DNA of 64,000 bases from Thozetella sp. PMI_491. Lineage: Eukaryota > Ascomycota > Sordariomycetes > Chaetosphaeriales > Chaetosphaeriaceae. Where the stretch lies: the NCBI GenBank assembly GCA_021432635.1, contig MU270072.1:310001-374000 (forward strand), given 5' to 3'. Below, piece after piece: positions 11,984-22,353 of this stretch. The position numbers and the translations under genes are program-made. Position 1 is the first letter of the stretch, and every line of letters starts with the position of its first letter. The notes beneath the pieces are model-generated. The model had not been told where the DNA came from. It saw only the letters and a program-made list of their open reading frames with translations, and searched no databases.

Positions 11984-13858
11984 ATGCGGTTCGCTAATCT
12001 TGGTGCCACGCTCGCGGCACTTGCATTGGCCACCCCGGCCCGCAGCCAGACTACCAACTGCCGGTGCCTACCCAGTGATTCGTGTTGGCCCTCGACCTCG
12101 GCGTGGTCAGCACTCAATGCTACTGTCAACGGCCAACTCGTTGCAACAGTCCCTATTGGGTCCGTGTGCCATGCGCCAAACTACGACTCAGCCGCGTGCA
12201 CTGCTCTGCAGAATAGCTGGACCGCACCGCAGACACAGTATGTGCCCCGAACGCGATCTCGCGCCTCTGTCCTGGCGTGCAAGCATCTACTGACCTTGAT
12301 TTCAGCATCGCGTCGTCTTCGTCACTGATGCAGACGTATTTTGCAAACCAGAGCTGCGATCCCTTCACCAGCACATCGTCGGCGTGCGAGCTCGGAAACT
12401 ACGTGAGCTACGCCGTCAACGTCACATCTGCTGCAGACGTCGCGGCCGCGCTCGCGTTCGCCTCGGACAACAACATCCGCGTAGTAGTGCGGAACACTGG
12501 GCATGAGTGCGTCCTCCCCTCCCTCCTTGCACCCCTTTCTGCTGCGGGTCCAGCGTGGCGCATTGCCATCTCCACACCTAGAATGAGCATGCGCTAATCC
12601 CTGCCTTTTTAGCTTCTTTGGGCGTTCTACAGGGGCCGGCGCCTTGGCCATCTGGACCCACTACCTCAAGGATACCTCGATCGTGGACTGGTCGGACGAC
12701 CTGTACACGGGCAAGGCCCTTAGGATGGGAGCCGGCATCCTCGGATACGAGGCGGTCGAGGCGGCGAATGCAGAGGGCCTCGTAGTTGTCACTGGCGAGT
12801 GCCCAACAGTCGGCATCGCCGGCGGCTTCACTCAAGGCGGTGGCCACTCGGCCCTGAGCACTAGCTTCGGCCTCGGCGCCGACCAGGCGCTCGAGTTCGA
12901 GGTTGTCACCGCCGCCGGTGAGGTAGTCACTGCCAATGCCCAGAATAACACGGATCTGTTCTGGGCGCTCAGCGGCGGCGGCGGCGGCACCTACGGCGTC
13001 GTCACGGCTCTGACGGTGCGCGCCCACCCCGACCTCCAAGTCGGTGGCGCCACCCTCACCCTCGTTGCCCTCTCCACTACCCAGGCGAACTTCATTAAGG
13101 CAGTCACCGCTTTCCACTCTATGATCCCCAACATGACGGACCACGGCGCCTCGGTCGTCTACGTCATCGGTGCCGGCTTCCTGCTCATTAACCCCATCAC
13201 CGTCTACAACTCGACGGGCGACTATGTCAAAGAGACAGTGCTGGGTCCGTTCCTGTCGCTGCTCTCGCAACTATCCATCCCCGTCTCGGCCAGCTACAGC
13301 ACCCTCTCGTACCGTGACCACTACAACACATACATGGGGCCATTGCCCTATGGACACGTCGCCGTCGAGGCGTACCAGTTCGGCAGCCGCCTGATCCCGC
13401 GCGAGACGCTCGAAGACAACAACGATGCGTTTGTAGGAACCCTCCTGAACCTCACAGCCGCCGGCATCACGGCCGCCGGCAGCTCGGCCAACTACGCGCT
13501 GCAGTATTCCGGGGTCACCAACGCCGTGCTGCCGGCCTGGCGCAACGCAACCGTGCACCTGCAGATCACGACGCCATGGAACTCGACCGCGCCCTGGAGC
13601 GATATGACTGCCGCCCAGGCCCGCATGACGAACGAGTTCGTGCCTATGCTGGAGAAGGTGGCTCCGGACTCGGGCGTCTACCTCAACGAGGGCGACTTCC
13701 GCACCGCAAACTGGCAGGACGACTTTTTCGGCGAGAACTACGCCGAGCTGCTGTCTATCAAGCAGAAGTGGGATCCCAACTCGCTCTTTTATGGTCTCAA
13801 GAGCGTGGGCAGTGATGCATGGACTGTGGGTGATGATGGACGCATGTGCAAGGCCTAA
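11984..13858 (+). CDS. Secreted FAD-dependent oxidase, berberine-bridge-enzyme type
   Basis: Three exons (11984-12237, 12306-12506, 12613-13858) encode 566 residues. A cleavable signal peptide is obvious (residues 1-21, Ala/Leu-rich, ending ARS-Q). The mature start is cysteine-rich (NCRCLPSDSCWPS), as in fungal secreted BBE-like enzymes. The FAD_binding_4 domain shows RNTGHDFFGRS, completed across intron 2, with His at about 151. The segment GECPTVGIAGGF has Cys at about 215; these two positions and their spacing fit the bicovalent His/Cys FAD attachment of the family. The C-terminal BBE motif is present (WQDDFFGENYAELLSIKQKW, then DPNSLF). Several N-glycosylation sequons are visible. Such enzymes oxidise sugars, oligosaccharides or secondary metabolites, and the substrate cannot be read here. 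No cluster partner lies beside it. Confidence 0.93.
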
Positions 13859-16130
13859 AGGGAGGTGGTTTCCTCGAAGATGTAATATTATATATGTAAC
13901 GATTTATGACAATTCAATGGGTGACTGTGCCCTGGTATCTCAAAGAAAACCACAAAACCACTTAACATGCATCAGTGAAGATCCTTTATCTGACGAGAAC
14001 CTCTTGCTGTCTCCCGCGGTGCTCCGGATGCAGCATGTCGGATGTGCTGTTTCTAGTTGTCCAGGAAGGAAAGAGCCTCTCCCATGGTTTTTTTACACCG
14101 GCAGAGTTTCGCTTGCTTACTATCCCATGTATTGGCATCCCCAATGCTTGCGAATCCTAAAGATCCGGGTAGCACCATGGAAGCAGCCCGCTACGCTTAC
14201 GAAGCCAGACTTGGTGGCCGTAGGTTTGGGACATGATGTCTCCAATTTCGCGATCTAGGCCGGCCCCCGTAGACAGTGAACCTATATACGAGCACAATAC
14301 TAGAGTCTCAAGTTAGAATATAGTTGTCCGTAGTATCGTAGGAAGGACGGACTTAGAATAGACCCTATCAGAGCAGAGATCGACGAACATGTGTCTAGCC
14401 CTCTGGATTATTCTAGATGAACTGGACACTGGAGTATCACTATCGTGAAATTTGTGGCGCCTTGATGCTTTCCCCTACCAGCCGCTTCGCCTCGGCCGAA
14501 GTACTTAGCTGCACGCCGTTGGGGGGAGTACAGCCAAGGCTAGCGCTAGGCTGAGGTCCGATAGGTTAGGCGGGCTAAGAAGCCATTTTCGCGATTCAGA
14601 AAACGATGCTGGTCAAGACCTTGAGGATTAGAAAGGAGGAAATTGCTTGGCGTTGCCATCTGTGCCATGATGAACAAAAGTGTTAACTACATGCTTGAAC
14701 AACCCTGATTATGAAGCCGCGCTGAGGATAACACTGGACGGCACGTAGGTAACACATAGGAATATTTCGACTAGCATTTCCTAGGAAATTTGATCACTAC
14801 TGTCTCAATTTCCGGTCTTATTGTGTTATGTTCTTTTAGAAGGGCGAGCCGCGAGGAGAGATGGGCGATTCTACAATAAGAGGCGTCCATAAATCCAGAC
14901 CCATCAAATGTAGATGCTCGACTTGATCTTTAACTCATATGCATGAGCCTAGATCTCCGATTAGTTTCAGGTGGCGCAATGAACGAAGCACCTGAGATTA
15001 GAGTGTACCGGCTCCACATGATTACTTGGAGCTGAAGGTCCCATAGAACAACACCACAATACTACATACATACTGTATCGAAGCTAAGAAAGTTGAGCTG
15101 CAAGTTGGGATGTTGCTGAAGAGCCGGGCTTCCCGGTACCGGCGACAATATCTCCGGAAACAAGCTGAACACGAGAAACCCGTAAACGCGTAGCTTCAGG
15201 GGAAGGGGCGGCGGAAGAAGACTTGGCCAAGAAACTAGATGGTACCGTATACGAGTCGGTCAAATGCTTTGTTCTCGCCCCGCCTAGTCAGGAACCTCAT
15301 CGCCACTTCACCCGATGTGGCAGAACGGACTGCATGAAACACGCCCGAACTGCCGACTAGCCGACGATGGCCGTATTTTCTCACGCGATGTGGCACAGCA
15401 CTCAACGCCGCTTCCTGTTTAGATGCCATCATTGTTCGTTTCTCTCCTTTCCCCACCCCCACGAGGTCAGGAGATCTACAGCCGGCCTCGAGCGGTGGAG
15501 CCTCTGGGCTGCAGCTAGCGTCCGCTAAATTAGGTTTGTGCCGGCTGCCCGGCCACTATCGACACGCTATCGCGGCCGACGCACCCTTCCAGCTGCTTTG
15601 GTCCCTGACTAAACAATTAGCCTACTAGACCGTCGCCCAAGCCCAGATGTCAAGACACTACCCTTATTTTCCCTCAGCAGTCCGCCCGCTGTCTCTTGCC
15701 CGGCTCTTTGTGCCCGGACAATGACGTCCTTAGCGAGTCAACGGCTCTGCTGAGGTCTGCACGCTCATCTCCGCTAGGCTCGCCGCCGCCGCCGATGACA
15801 AAGGCCAAGAGCGCAGCCGGACTATTGGAAAATGCCTGGACTGCGATGGGCTCGCGCTGGCAGTCGCGTAGGCGGAAAGGGGTTCTAAGATCCCACGATA
15901 CAAAACGGCAGCCGGCCTCCCTGCTTCCACAACCTGATTTCTCTCCTCACCCAGCTCACTCTGGTGGCCTTAACGCTCTTTAATACAAGGCGAGATATAT
16001 CTCGTTCTTTACACATTCGTTTACACTTAATCTAATCACATTCGCTACTCCGCACTCGTTATTGCTTTTCACCACTGTCTGGTAACGCGGAAATCCGACA
16101 GGCATTCTTTGTTCGATAACCCGATTTATC
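13859..16130. other. Gene-free interval upstream of the WSC protein
   Basis: Only short frames without codon-like composition or motifs. Positions 14275-15060 are AT-rich and featureless. The last 150 bp are pyrimidine-rich, as expected just upstream of a fungal start. Confidence 0.5.
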
Positions 16131-18189
16131 ATGGGTGCTTCTAGCCTACTAGCTACGGCTGTGGCAGCTGTGGCCATTATTGGCAGAGTCCAGGCTACCG
16201 AATATATCCTGCCGCCATGCACATCTCCCTTTCAGCCATTTGTCTACTCCGGATGCTTCAGCAACCCGGGCAACCCCAATGCGCTTAGCTGGCAGACGGA
16301 TCTCAGCTTTAATAGCGTGACTGTCGAGAGTTGCGTAGCGGAGTGCAAAGGCAACGGATACCGATATGCCGGTGTCATCTACGGCGGGTATTGCTTCTGT
16401 GGCCAGACTGTTGTGGGCGGTAGCCTCCTAGACGACAAGCAGTGCAATATCCCTTGCACGGGCAACAGCTCGGAAACCTGCGGTGGCGAAAACAAAATCT
16501 CCATTTACCAGGATCCTACCTTTCCCAAGCCCTCCGACAGCACGACCATCTCTGACTATGTCTCTCTTGGATGCTGGACTGATGGTGGCAACTACGGAAA
16601 AGCACTGAACATTGGTATGAGCTCGCCGTCCGGCGACGCCGTGACCACCGAGTCGTGCCTTCAGGCTTGCAAGAACGGTGGCTACCCCTTTGCTGGTACC
16701 GAGTATGGCGGTGAGTTCCTAAACCCTTCTAGTGTCTTATCCACCAAACTGCACATGCTAACTTTTTCTAGGCGAATGCTACTGTGGTGTCGTCATTGGC
16801 AACAACACGAAATCGGCTCCTGCTACCGACTGCGATAAGCCATGCCGTGGTAACACCAGTCAGATCTGCGGCGGCGGCAATCGTATGAACTTGTATGTCG
16901 CCGAGGATCTTGAGTCCATCGAGCCTTGCGGCTATGTCCCGCCGGTAATCTCGTCATCCTCTACTACGTCGACTCCCAGCTCGACCCCCAGCTCGACTCC
17001 CAGCTCGACTCCCAGTTCGACCCCGAGCTCGACTCCCAGCTCGACTCCCAGCTCGACCCCCAGTTCGACCCCTAGCTCGACTCCTAGCTCGACCCCCAGT
17101 TCGACCCCGAGCTCGACCCCCAGCTCGACTCCCAGCTCGACTCCCAGCTCGACTCCCAGCTCGACTCCCAGCTCGACTCCCAGCTCGACTCTCTGCTCGA
17201 CCACCAGCTCCAGCACTTCTACTACTTCGAGCACCTCGACCTCCACTACCGCTGCTACGACCACGAGTGCTGCTGTCTGCACCACCACGACTGTTATCCC
17301 GCCTAGCTGCGAGTACAAGTGCGGTGATTGGTGCTCGTCCCCTCTCCCCGATTGGAACGACCAGAATAGCTGCAAGAGCGGCCACTCTAGCTGCGCTATC
17401 CAGGTCTCGGCCTGCTTCAAGACCGCTGGATGGCCTGACGCCATGTCTTGCTTCGATTTCTCCGGCTGGTGTGACGACGTCAAGGACTACTGCAAGGGCT
17501 CGGGTTCCCGGAGCAAGTCGGACTGCATTAAGCGCAACCCGCCCAAGGGTGGCAACAGCAAGCCCGTCACGAGCACCATCACTATCCCCTGCAAGACCAC
17601 GAGCACGCCGACCCCTAGCAGCACTTCGACCAAGTGCCCGATCCCGACGCCGACTGGCATCTGCACGCAGCCCAGCAACAGGCAGTGGGGCTATGGGCCT
17701 GGCAATCCCGTGGGAGGCATCGACCTCGCCGTCGTGACCTGCAACGACTTGAAGGATGACTTCTACCAGAATCCCTTCAAGCTGTACACGGAGAGCGACA
17801 GCTCCAAGTGCTCGTCTTACTCGCGCAACAAGGTTCCCTCGGCGTGCGCTTCTGCCTGCAAGGCCCAGTACGACCAGTGCAGCGCCACCTACGTCAAGGG
17901 CTGCCAAGAGAACCAGTACAACGGCAAGAGCTGGGGTTCCCGCATCAGCGCTTCTACTAGCTCGAGCTCTGGTGGTCTCTGGGGCTGGCTGAGCAGCTTG
18001 TTCGGTCGCCGTGATACAAGCTACTTCGAGTATGCGGCGTCGGGTGAGACCAAGAAGCGCACCTTTGGCTGGTCTGACTCGTACAAGACGGCCGGCAATA
18101 AGTGCCAGGCACAGTACAGCGACTGCTTGAGCGTCAACAAGGACGTGAGCGGCAGCGGAAAGTGTGGCAGCTGGGGCAACGGATGGTAA
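16131..18189 (+). CDS. Secreted two-WSC-domain protein with STPS-repeat linker and Cys-rich C-terminus
   Basis: Two exons (16131-16710, 16772-18189) encode 665 residues. A signal peptide (1-22) is followed by two WSC domains at about 36-128 and 143-255, each with the family's cysteine pattern and YAGxxYGGxCFCG-like core; the second is completed across the intron. WSC domains bind carbohydrates. A linker of Ser/Thr/Pro repeats (residues ~260-335) is a likely O-mannosylated stalk. It is followed by a Thr/Ser-rich stretch and about 330 residues with many regularly spaced cysteines (C...CGDWC, CX5GHSSCA, CX3CX6C) that I cannot assign. No hydrophobic C-terminal GPI signal or membrane helix is seen, so it is probably secreted or wall-bound. 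A basic GRRD site lies at about residue 605. Confidence 0.9.
16969..17196 (+). repeat. 12-bp coding minisatellite encoding (STPS)n
   Basis: Eighteen in-frame copies of a 12-bp unit (consensus TCGACTCCCAGC) run from 16969 to 17184, followed by one degenerate copy. All copies encode Ser-Thr-Pro-Ser. Copies differ only at synonymous positions (CCC/CCT/CCG, ACT/ACC, AGC/AGT), in blocks that look like slippage duplications. Confidence 0.97.
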
Positions 18190-18489
18190 GAGGGAGGTGT
18201 CCTGTTCTTAATAATGCACTATATTTGGAGTTTATAGTGAGAAATACACCTACAAGTGCCTGTGCCGATGTTTTCGGTTCCGATAATGGAAGTGCACCAC
18301 ACAATACTTTTCAAAAATAATTTGATTTTTAAAGTTAGAAAATCGTTTATATGTAAATATATACGGTGAGAAGCTGCGCAGCCCGCAATGTAAGTATATT
18401 ACTAGATATACCATTAGTAATCTATCGAATGGTAGGGTTATTGTACTAAATTCTGGGATTCTGTCAAGATTCAGGGCAGGAGCCATGTA

Positions 18490-19850
18490 ACAGTAGAATT
18501 TGTCGGTATACTCTTTTGCTTTTTCAAGGACGGCCTGGACGCCTCCCATACAATCAACATAGCGCTTTCCCTCCTCTTTTGGTGGGTGCTTCCATATATT
18601 GGCTGGGTTGCCATCGAACCACGTCATATAACGCTGATAGATGCCCTTCACATTCTGCGACAAGCAGCCGTAGTATTCTCCGGCATACCACTCTTGCTGC
18701 AGCGATGGCGGAAGCTGGAGCTGTTCTGCTATCTCGATCCCTGACATCCCTTTGTTCATAAGTCTGACCGTCTGATCATGCATATAGCCATAGAGGTCTC
18801 GTTGGTTTGAAATGAACTTGACGATATTTTCGTGGCCCCACGTTGGCCAGTGATGGCCCGACAGAATCACATCGGAATCGTGTCCGTACAAATCGAGCGT
18901 CTCGTCCAAGTGCTTGGACCACTTTTTGGCGTCTCGAACTTGTGCGCCTCGCAAGGTAATGACGTTGTGCATAGTATGAGTTGCACACTCTGCGATATAG
19001 ACAGCACGCTGATCAGGGAAGAAGACGTTGATTTCGCATGGTGCTTCCGTTTCAGGCACCATCTGGAATACAAGTCTTACTCCGTCGATTATTCGCTCGT
19101 CACCGGTCGCGTCGATAGTATCATTCGGCGGTACGACGATTGTAGTACCACTAGAAGCAGCCATACCCAAGCCACAGCCGCTACAAGTAGTCAGTATCTG
19201 CATTCAAAAATGAACTGCGCTTAATGGGAAGACATACACATGAGCTTTTGGTCCGATAGGTAGAGATCCCCCAAACATGAATACAGCCCGTCTGCGCATC
19301 GCAGGGCCGGCAACTATATTCTCTTTGAGCACCGCGTCCATGAAACCAGTTGGAGCAATGATGGGGACTTCGCGCTGATTTTCAACTGATTCTGGTAGAA
19401 CACCTTGTGCACCACCGAAATGGTCATAATGCGAGTGTGAGTAGATCACAGCTTTTACTGATCGGTCGCCGCGGTGGCTGCGGTAAACCCTAGAGCCGCA
19501 GCCGCGCATTCAGTCGATGCAAGAACGTCTAGCACAATGACACCGGTCTTGCCTTCGACGAGAGTCATGTTTGAGATATCGAAGCCGCGGACTTGATACA
19601 CGCCATTGGTGACCTCGAACAGGCCCTGCTTCCGGGTCAGCTGTCCTTGTCGCCATAGCTTCGGATTCACTATCGATGGGCAATCCCCTTGTAGAAAATT
19701 GTAGTCCTCGTTATTCCACACCGTCTGACCATCTTTGTTTCTCACGAGACAGGTGTCCAAGAACACGACGAGACACCCCGTTCGGCATTTTCAAAGTCGA
19801 CGTCGTCTTGGAATGAAGGCTGAATGGTCGGATGAGACAATGCCTAAACA
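18490..19850 (-). pseudogene. Decayed alkylsulfatase (SdsA/BDS1-type metallo-beta-lactamase)
   Basis: Reading on the minus strand from about 19850, segments resemble linear primary-alkylsulfatases: DFENAERG, then DGQTVW...YNFLQGD, KLWRQGQL, GVYQVRGFDISNMTLVEGKTG, HSHYDHFGG, CEINVFFPDQRAVYIAEC and GHHWPTWGH. These would supply the metal ligands (HxHxDH, two Glu, His) of the binuclear zinc site. The frame changes at about 19770 and again near 19480. A canonical 57-bp intron sits between GPKAHV and GCGLGMAAS (near 19160-19220). Homology stops after LEKAKEYTDKF at about 18505, so the dimerisation and SCP2-like C-terminal domains are absent. The simplest reading is a non-functional, truncated host gene. 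An active member would hydrolyse SDS-like sulfate esters. Confidence 0.8.
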
Positions 19851-20040
19851 CTAGATGCAATCTGTATATGGGGGATTTCGTTGAAAATGTAGGGACCAAA
19901 ATGATAATAATAAACGTGTATAATATGACATGCAATTCCCATGCGCGACGGCATTCATATATACCTTGGGCCTAAGCACGATAAGCTTCTGCTGCAAGGT
20001 TTGTAACATGCTCAGGTAGTCTCTCAGGTACGTAGCTTCC

Positions 20041-20702
20041 CGTGAGTCACTGGGCTAGCAGCACTGAAAACTTGCTCCGAAGGCCAAGTCTAGGCTGATG
20101 GGACTGGAAGTTCATGCGCCATGCAGGGTGGCAAATTCGTTACTAAGAGTGGAGTTAATGCCTTGACTGAGACTATGAGAGTTAGTTAGTATCTTGACTA
20201 AAACTAGGTGTAGTTTATAACGGTAGTGACGTTATTTCGTTAGTACTCTAACTTGACTCAAACCAATTAATGATCGTTAATTAGTTTGAGTCAATTAGTT
20301 AATTTTATATGTATTTCGTTAAAAAGAGCACTAACTCTCGTTACTAAGAATAGTTAATGTGCTAACTTTAACTTCCAGTAAACTCGCTTAGTTTGGTTAG
20401 TATACTAACTCTTACTACCGTAGTTAACTCGATTTGTTAACTCTTACTAAGTAGTTTCGTTAATAATTACAATTAACTATTAACTAGTAGTTAATTTTGC
20501 CACCCTGGCGCCATGACGTTAAGTTGTGCACAAGCCCCACGCTAGATGGCAAAATGTGATGTGCTCTTAGGACCAGGCAGCCAAACAGTGCTGTAGATGC
20601 TGTACTGGCTAGAAATATTACTATCAGCCACCATTTTGTCCACTTGGAGTGACCGTTCTTTTGGTGCCATAGTTCTAGCATTGTATTTGTAACAATCGCC
20701 AT
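20041..20702 (-). pseudogene. Small single-helix membrane protein frame interrupted by a MITE
   Basis: From an ATG at 20700-20702 a minus-strand frame encodes about 64 residues: a basic N-terminus (HQKNGHSKWTKWW), one membrane helix (LIVIFLASTASTALFGCLVL) and a short tail. It then enters the MITE at 20507 and stops within a few codons. Beyond the MITE's other end the same frame is open for about 22 further codons (RMNFQSHQPRLGLRSK...) and ends at a TGA near 20045. Whether this was a real gene is unknown, as I do not recognise the protein. Confidence 0.35.
20124..20507. mobile_element. Non-autonomous hAT-type MITE with 8-bp target duplication
   Basis: A 384-bp AT-rich element. It begins CAGGGTGGCAAA at 20124-20135 and ends with the exact inverted complement TTTGCCACCCTG at 20496-20507. 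It is flanked by perfect direct repeats GCGCCATG at 20116-20123 and 20508-20515. An 8-bp duplication and CAGGG-type ends are hallmarks of the hAT superfamily. The inside has no coding frame and is full of GTTAGT/ACTAAC-like words. It includes a strong hairpin at 20253-20294 whose arms carry TTGACTCAAAC / GTTTGAGTCAA. Identical ends and an intact target duplication suggest a fairly young insertion. Confidence 0.93.
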
Positions 20703-21405
20703 CTAGTCTATTCTTACTAGTCCTTCTTTTAAGTGGGCTAGTTCAACTAGACTCCCTATCTTCTTCAGCACGAGCTGCTACTATCTGGACTGCCCCTCTC
20801 GCTTCCTCTTCCGGGTAGACTGGAAGTCCTTGATGTCGTTTACCGAGAGCTAGTAGTTAAACCAGCAGTTAAGCCAGTAATTAAACCAGCTATCTCGCTA
20901 GCATAAATATTATAATAACAGCCTATAGCCTTTGAAACAGTAAGAGAGCTAACTAATTAGTTTTAATATATATGAGGCGCACAGAGCTCCTGGAGCCTGT
21001 AGAGGGCTAGCGAAAGTCGCCCGCGCTTAGTACAGTAATCTCAGTGGCCTTCGTGGCTCTGATAGCCCTGGTGACTCCGTGTTGACCTCACAAATCCGAC
21101 AGCTTTCGGCTCAATTTAGCCTTTTCACTTTAGCCCTTAAAAGGCCTGCGCAGCACTATTTTATTGAAACCCGCCTACTTTCTATATAATGCCCTAACCT
21201 ACTATTTCAACCCCCCCTTTTTTATTTTTATTTTTTTTTAACCCCCTCCTATAGCAAAGGTGCTTTATCACTGCTTTTCTTTACTCTCGCCGCTAGCTTC
21301 CTTGTTAATAAACTCAATAAAGTTCCCAGTACCCTTCATTGCTTGCCACTCGTCCTCTAACATACCAAATGAATGACAATCGAACCATTCGCCGTTAAAT
21401 CAAAT
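20703..21405. other. AT-rich gene-free stretch
   Basis: No gene seen. Repeated words such as AGTTAAACCAGC / AGTTAAGCCAG / AATTAAACCAGC occur at about 20855-20890, and TAG/CTAG-rich sequence runs to about 21000. This could be old repeat debris, but no family or ends could be defined. Confidence 0.4.
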
Positions 21406-22018
21406 TCATTTACGCTTTGTCCCTTCGGGCACAAAGCCAAGTCTCTCATACAAACGGGTTGCGCCAGGGTTATTACCCAAGGTTTCGATAGAAATACGGT
21501 GCACACCTCCGATACAAAAGCTCCAGCGTAACACAGTTGATAGCCTCGGTGCCGTAGCCATTGCCACGGAAAGGAGCGAGTAGGTCGATGACGATAGAAC
21601 TCTCACGGTGGTGCCACTCAGACTGCTTCGTAGCTTTCAGTCTCACGAATTCGATGGGGGTAGGCTCCCGCTTGGCGTTGCCATCATTCGCGCCGGTTAG
21701 CGAGGCAGAGGAGCGTAGGCAATTAATCACGCCCAGTAAAGAGTTCTCAGCGATTGTTTGCCTAAACTTGCCAATCAAGTGCTTTCTTGGAAGTGGCTTC
21801 ATGAGATTTGGGCTCCAGCGGCCCCACGCCCAGGTGTCTGATTGGAATGAATAGAGGAAGGAGTCGTCTTCGAGCTTATCCTCAACCGCCCGATAGATAA
21901 GATGCTTCGAACTGAATAGTGAGCTGGGGGTAGTCAGTGGATATTTCTTTTCGCCCAGCGTGGCCCTGGTACTGGAGGAACTGCGTGGTGGATCCGGACC
22001 CTGGTCTGACCAGGCCAT
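21406..22018 (-). pseudogene. GNAT-family N-acetyltransferase with a single frameshift
   Basis: From the ATG at 22016-22018 a frame runs through LEDDSFLYSFQSDTWAWGRW, PIEFVRLKATKQSEWHHRES and IVIDLLAPFRGNGYGTEAIN, the acetyl-CoA-binding RGNGYGTEA loop of GNAT enzymes. It then continues into a wrong frame and stops near 21473. The expected continuation (CIGGVHRISIETLGNNPGA, RLYERLGFVPEGTKRK) is present one base out of phase and ends at a TGA at 21406. The shift lies at a short T-run around 21510-21530. Everything else is intact, so this is either a very recent null allele or a base-call error. An active product would acetylate an unknown amine; length after the shift would be about 200 residues, typical for the family. 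Confidence 0.8.
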
Positions 22019-22077
22019 GCCAGCTCAATTTGTATAAGTAGTTAAGGGGTGCCGTCCTACCTCAGAGAGGAGGACCA

Positions 22078-22353
22078 TCCAGTCATCCATCTATCCATTT
22101 GCATCGTTCAGATAGCAATCAACTTCGTACATTCGTTTCCCTAGACAAGACCAACCACAAGACCACTCTGTACGACCATTACGGGGCTTCGCCCCATTCC
22201 TACGTATTCATCCTGCCCTGGTCAGAGCCCAGCACTCGTTGGATCTCGCATTGGCATGCCCTCTTCCACGTACCACTAGACTTACGCTGCTTCAACGGCC
22301 CTACCTACGAACTGGATCGCAAGATCGTGGTATTGGTTCCGCGCTGTGGCTAG
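22078..22353 (+). other. Unassigned reading frame without a start codon
   Basis: An open frame of about 90 codons contains RTFVSLDKTNHKTTLYDHYG, then HSYVFILPWSEPSTRWISHW and HALFHVPLDL, with realistic composition. It has no in-frame ATG, and a stop precedes it at about 22050. It could be the remnant or internal exon of a gene, or chance. No function is assigned. Confidence 0.25.

Noticed and set aside
12578-13270. 230-codon minus-strand frame opposite the FAD oxidase
   Set aside because: Shadow of a GC-rich exon; Gly/Glu/Asp/Val-rich without family resemblance.
16969-17184. CRISPR-like regular repeats
   Set aside because: Units are directly adjacent with no spacers and lie in a coding frame of a eukaryotic gene.
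16932-17907. Long minus-strand frames opposite the WSC gene
   Set aside because: They are mirror products of the 12-bp repeat and third-position GC bias; sequence is simple (VELGVELG-type or Arg/Ala/Gly-rich) with no motif.
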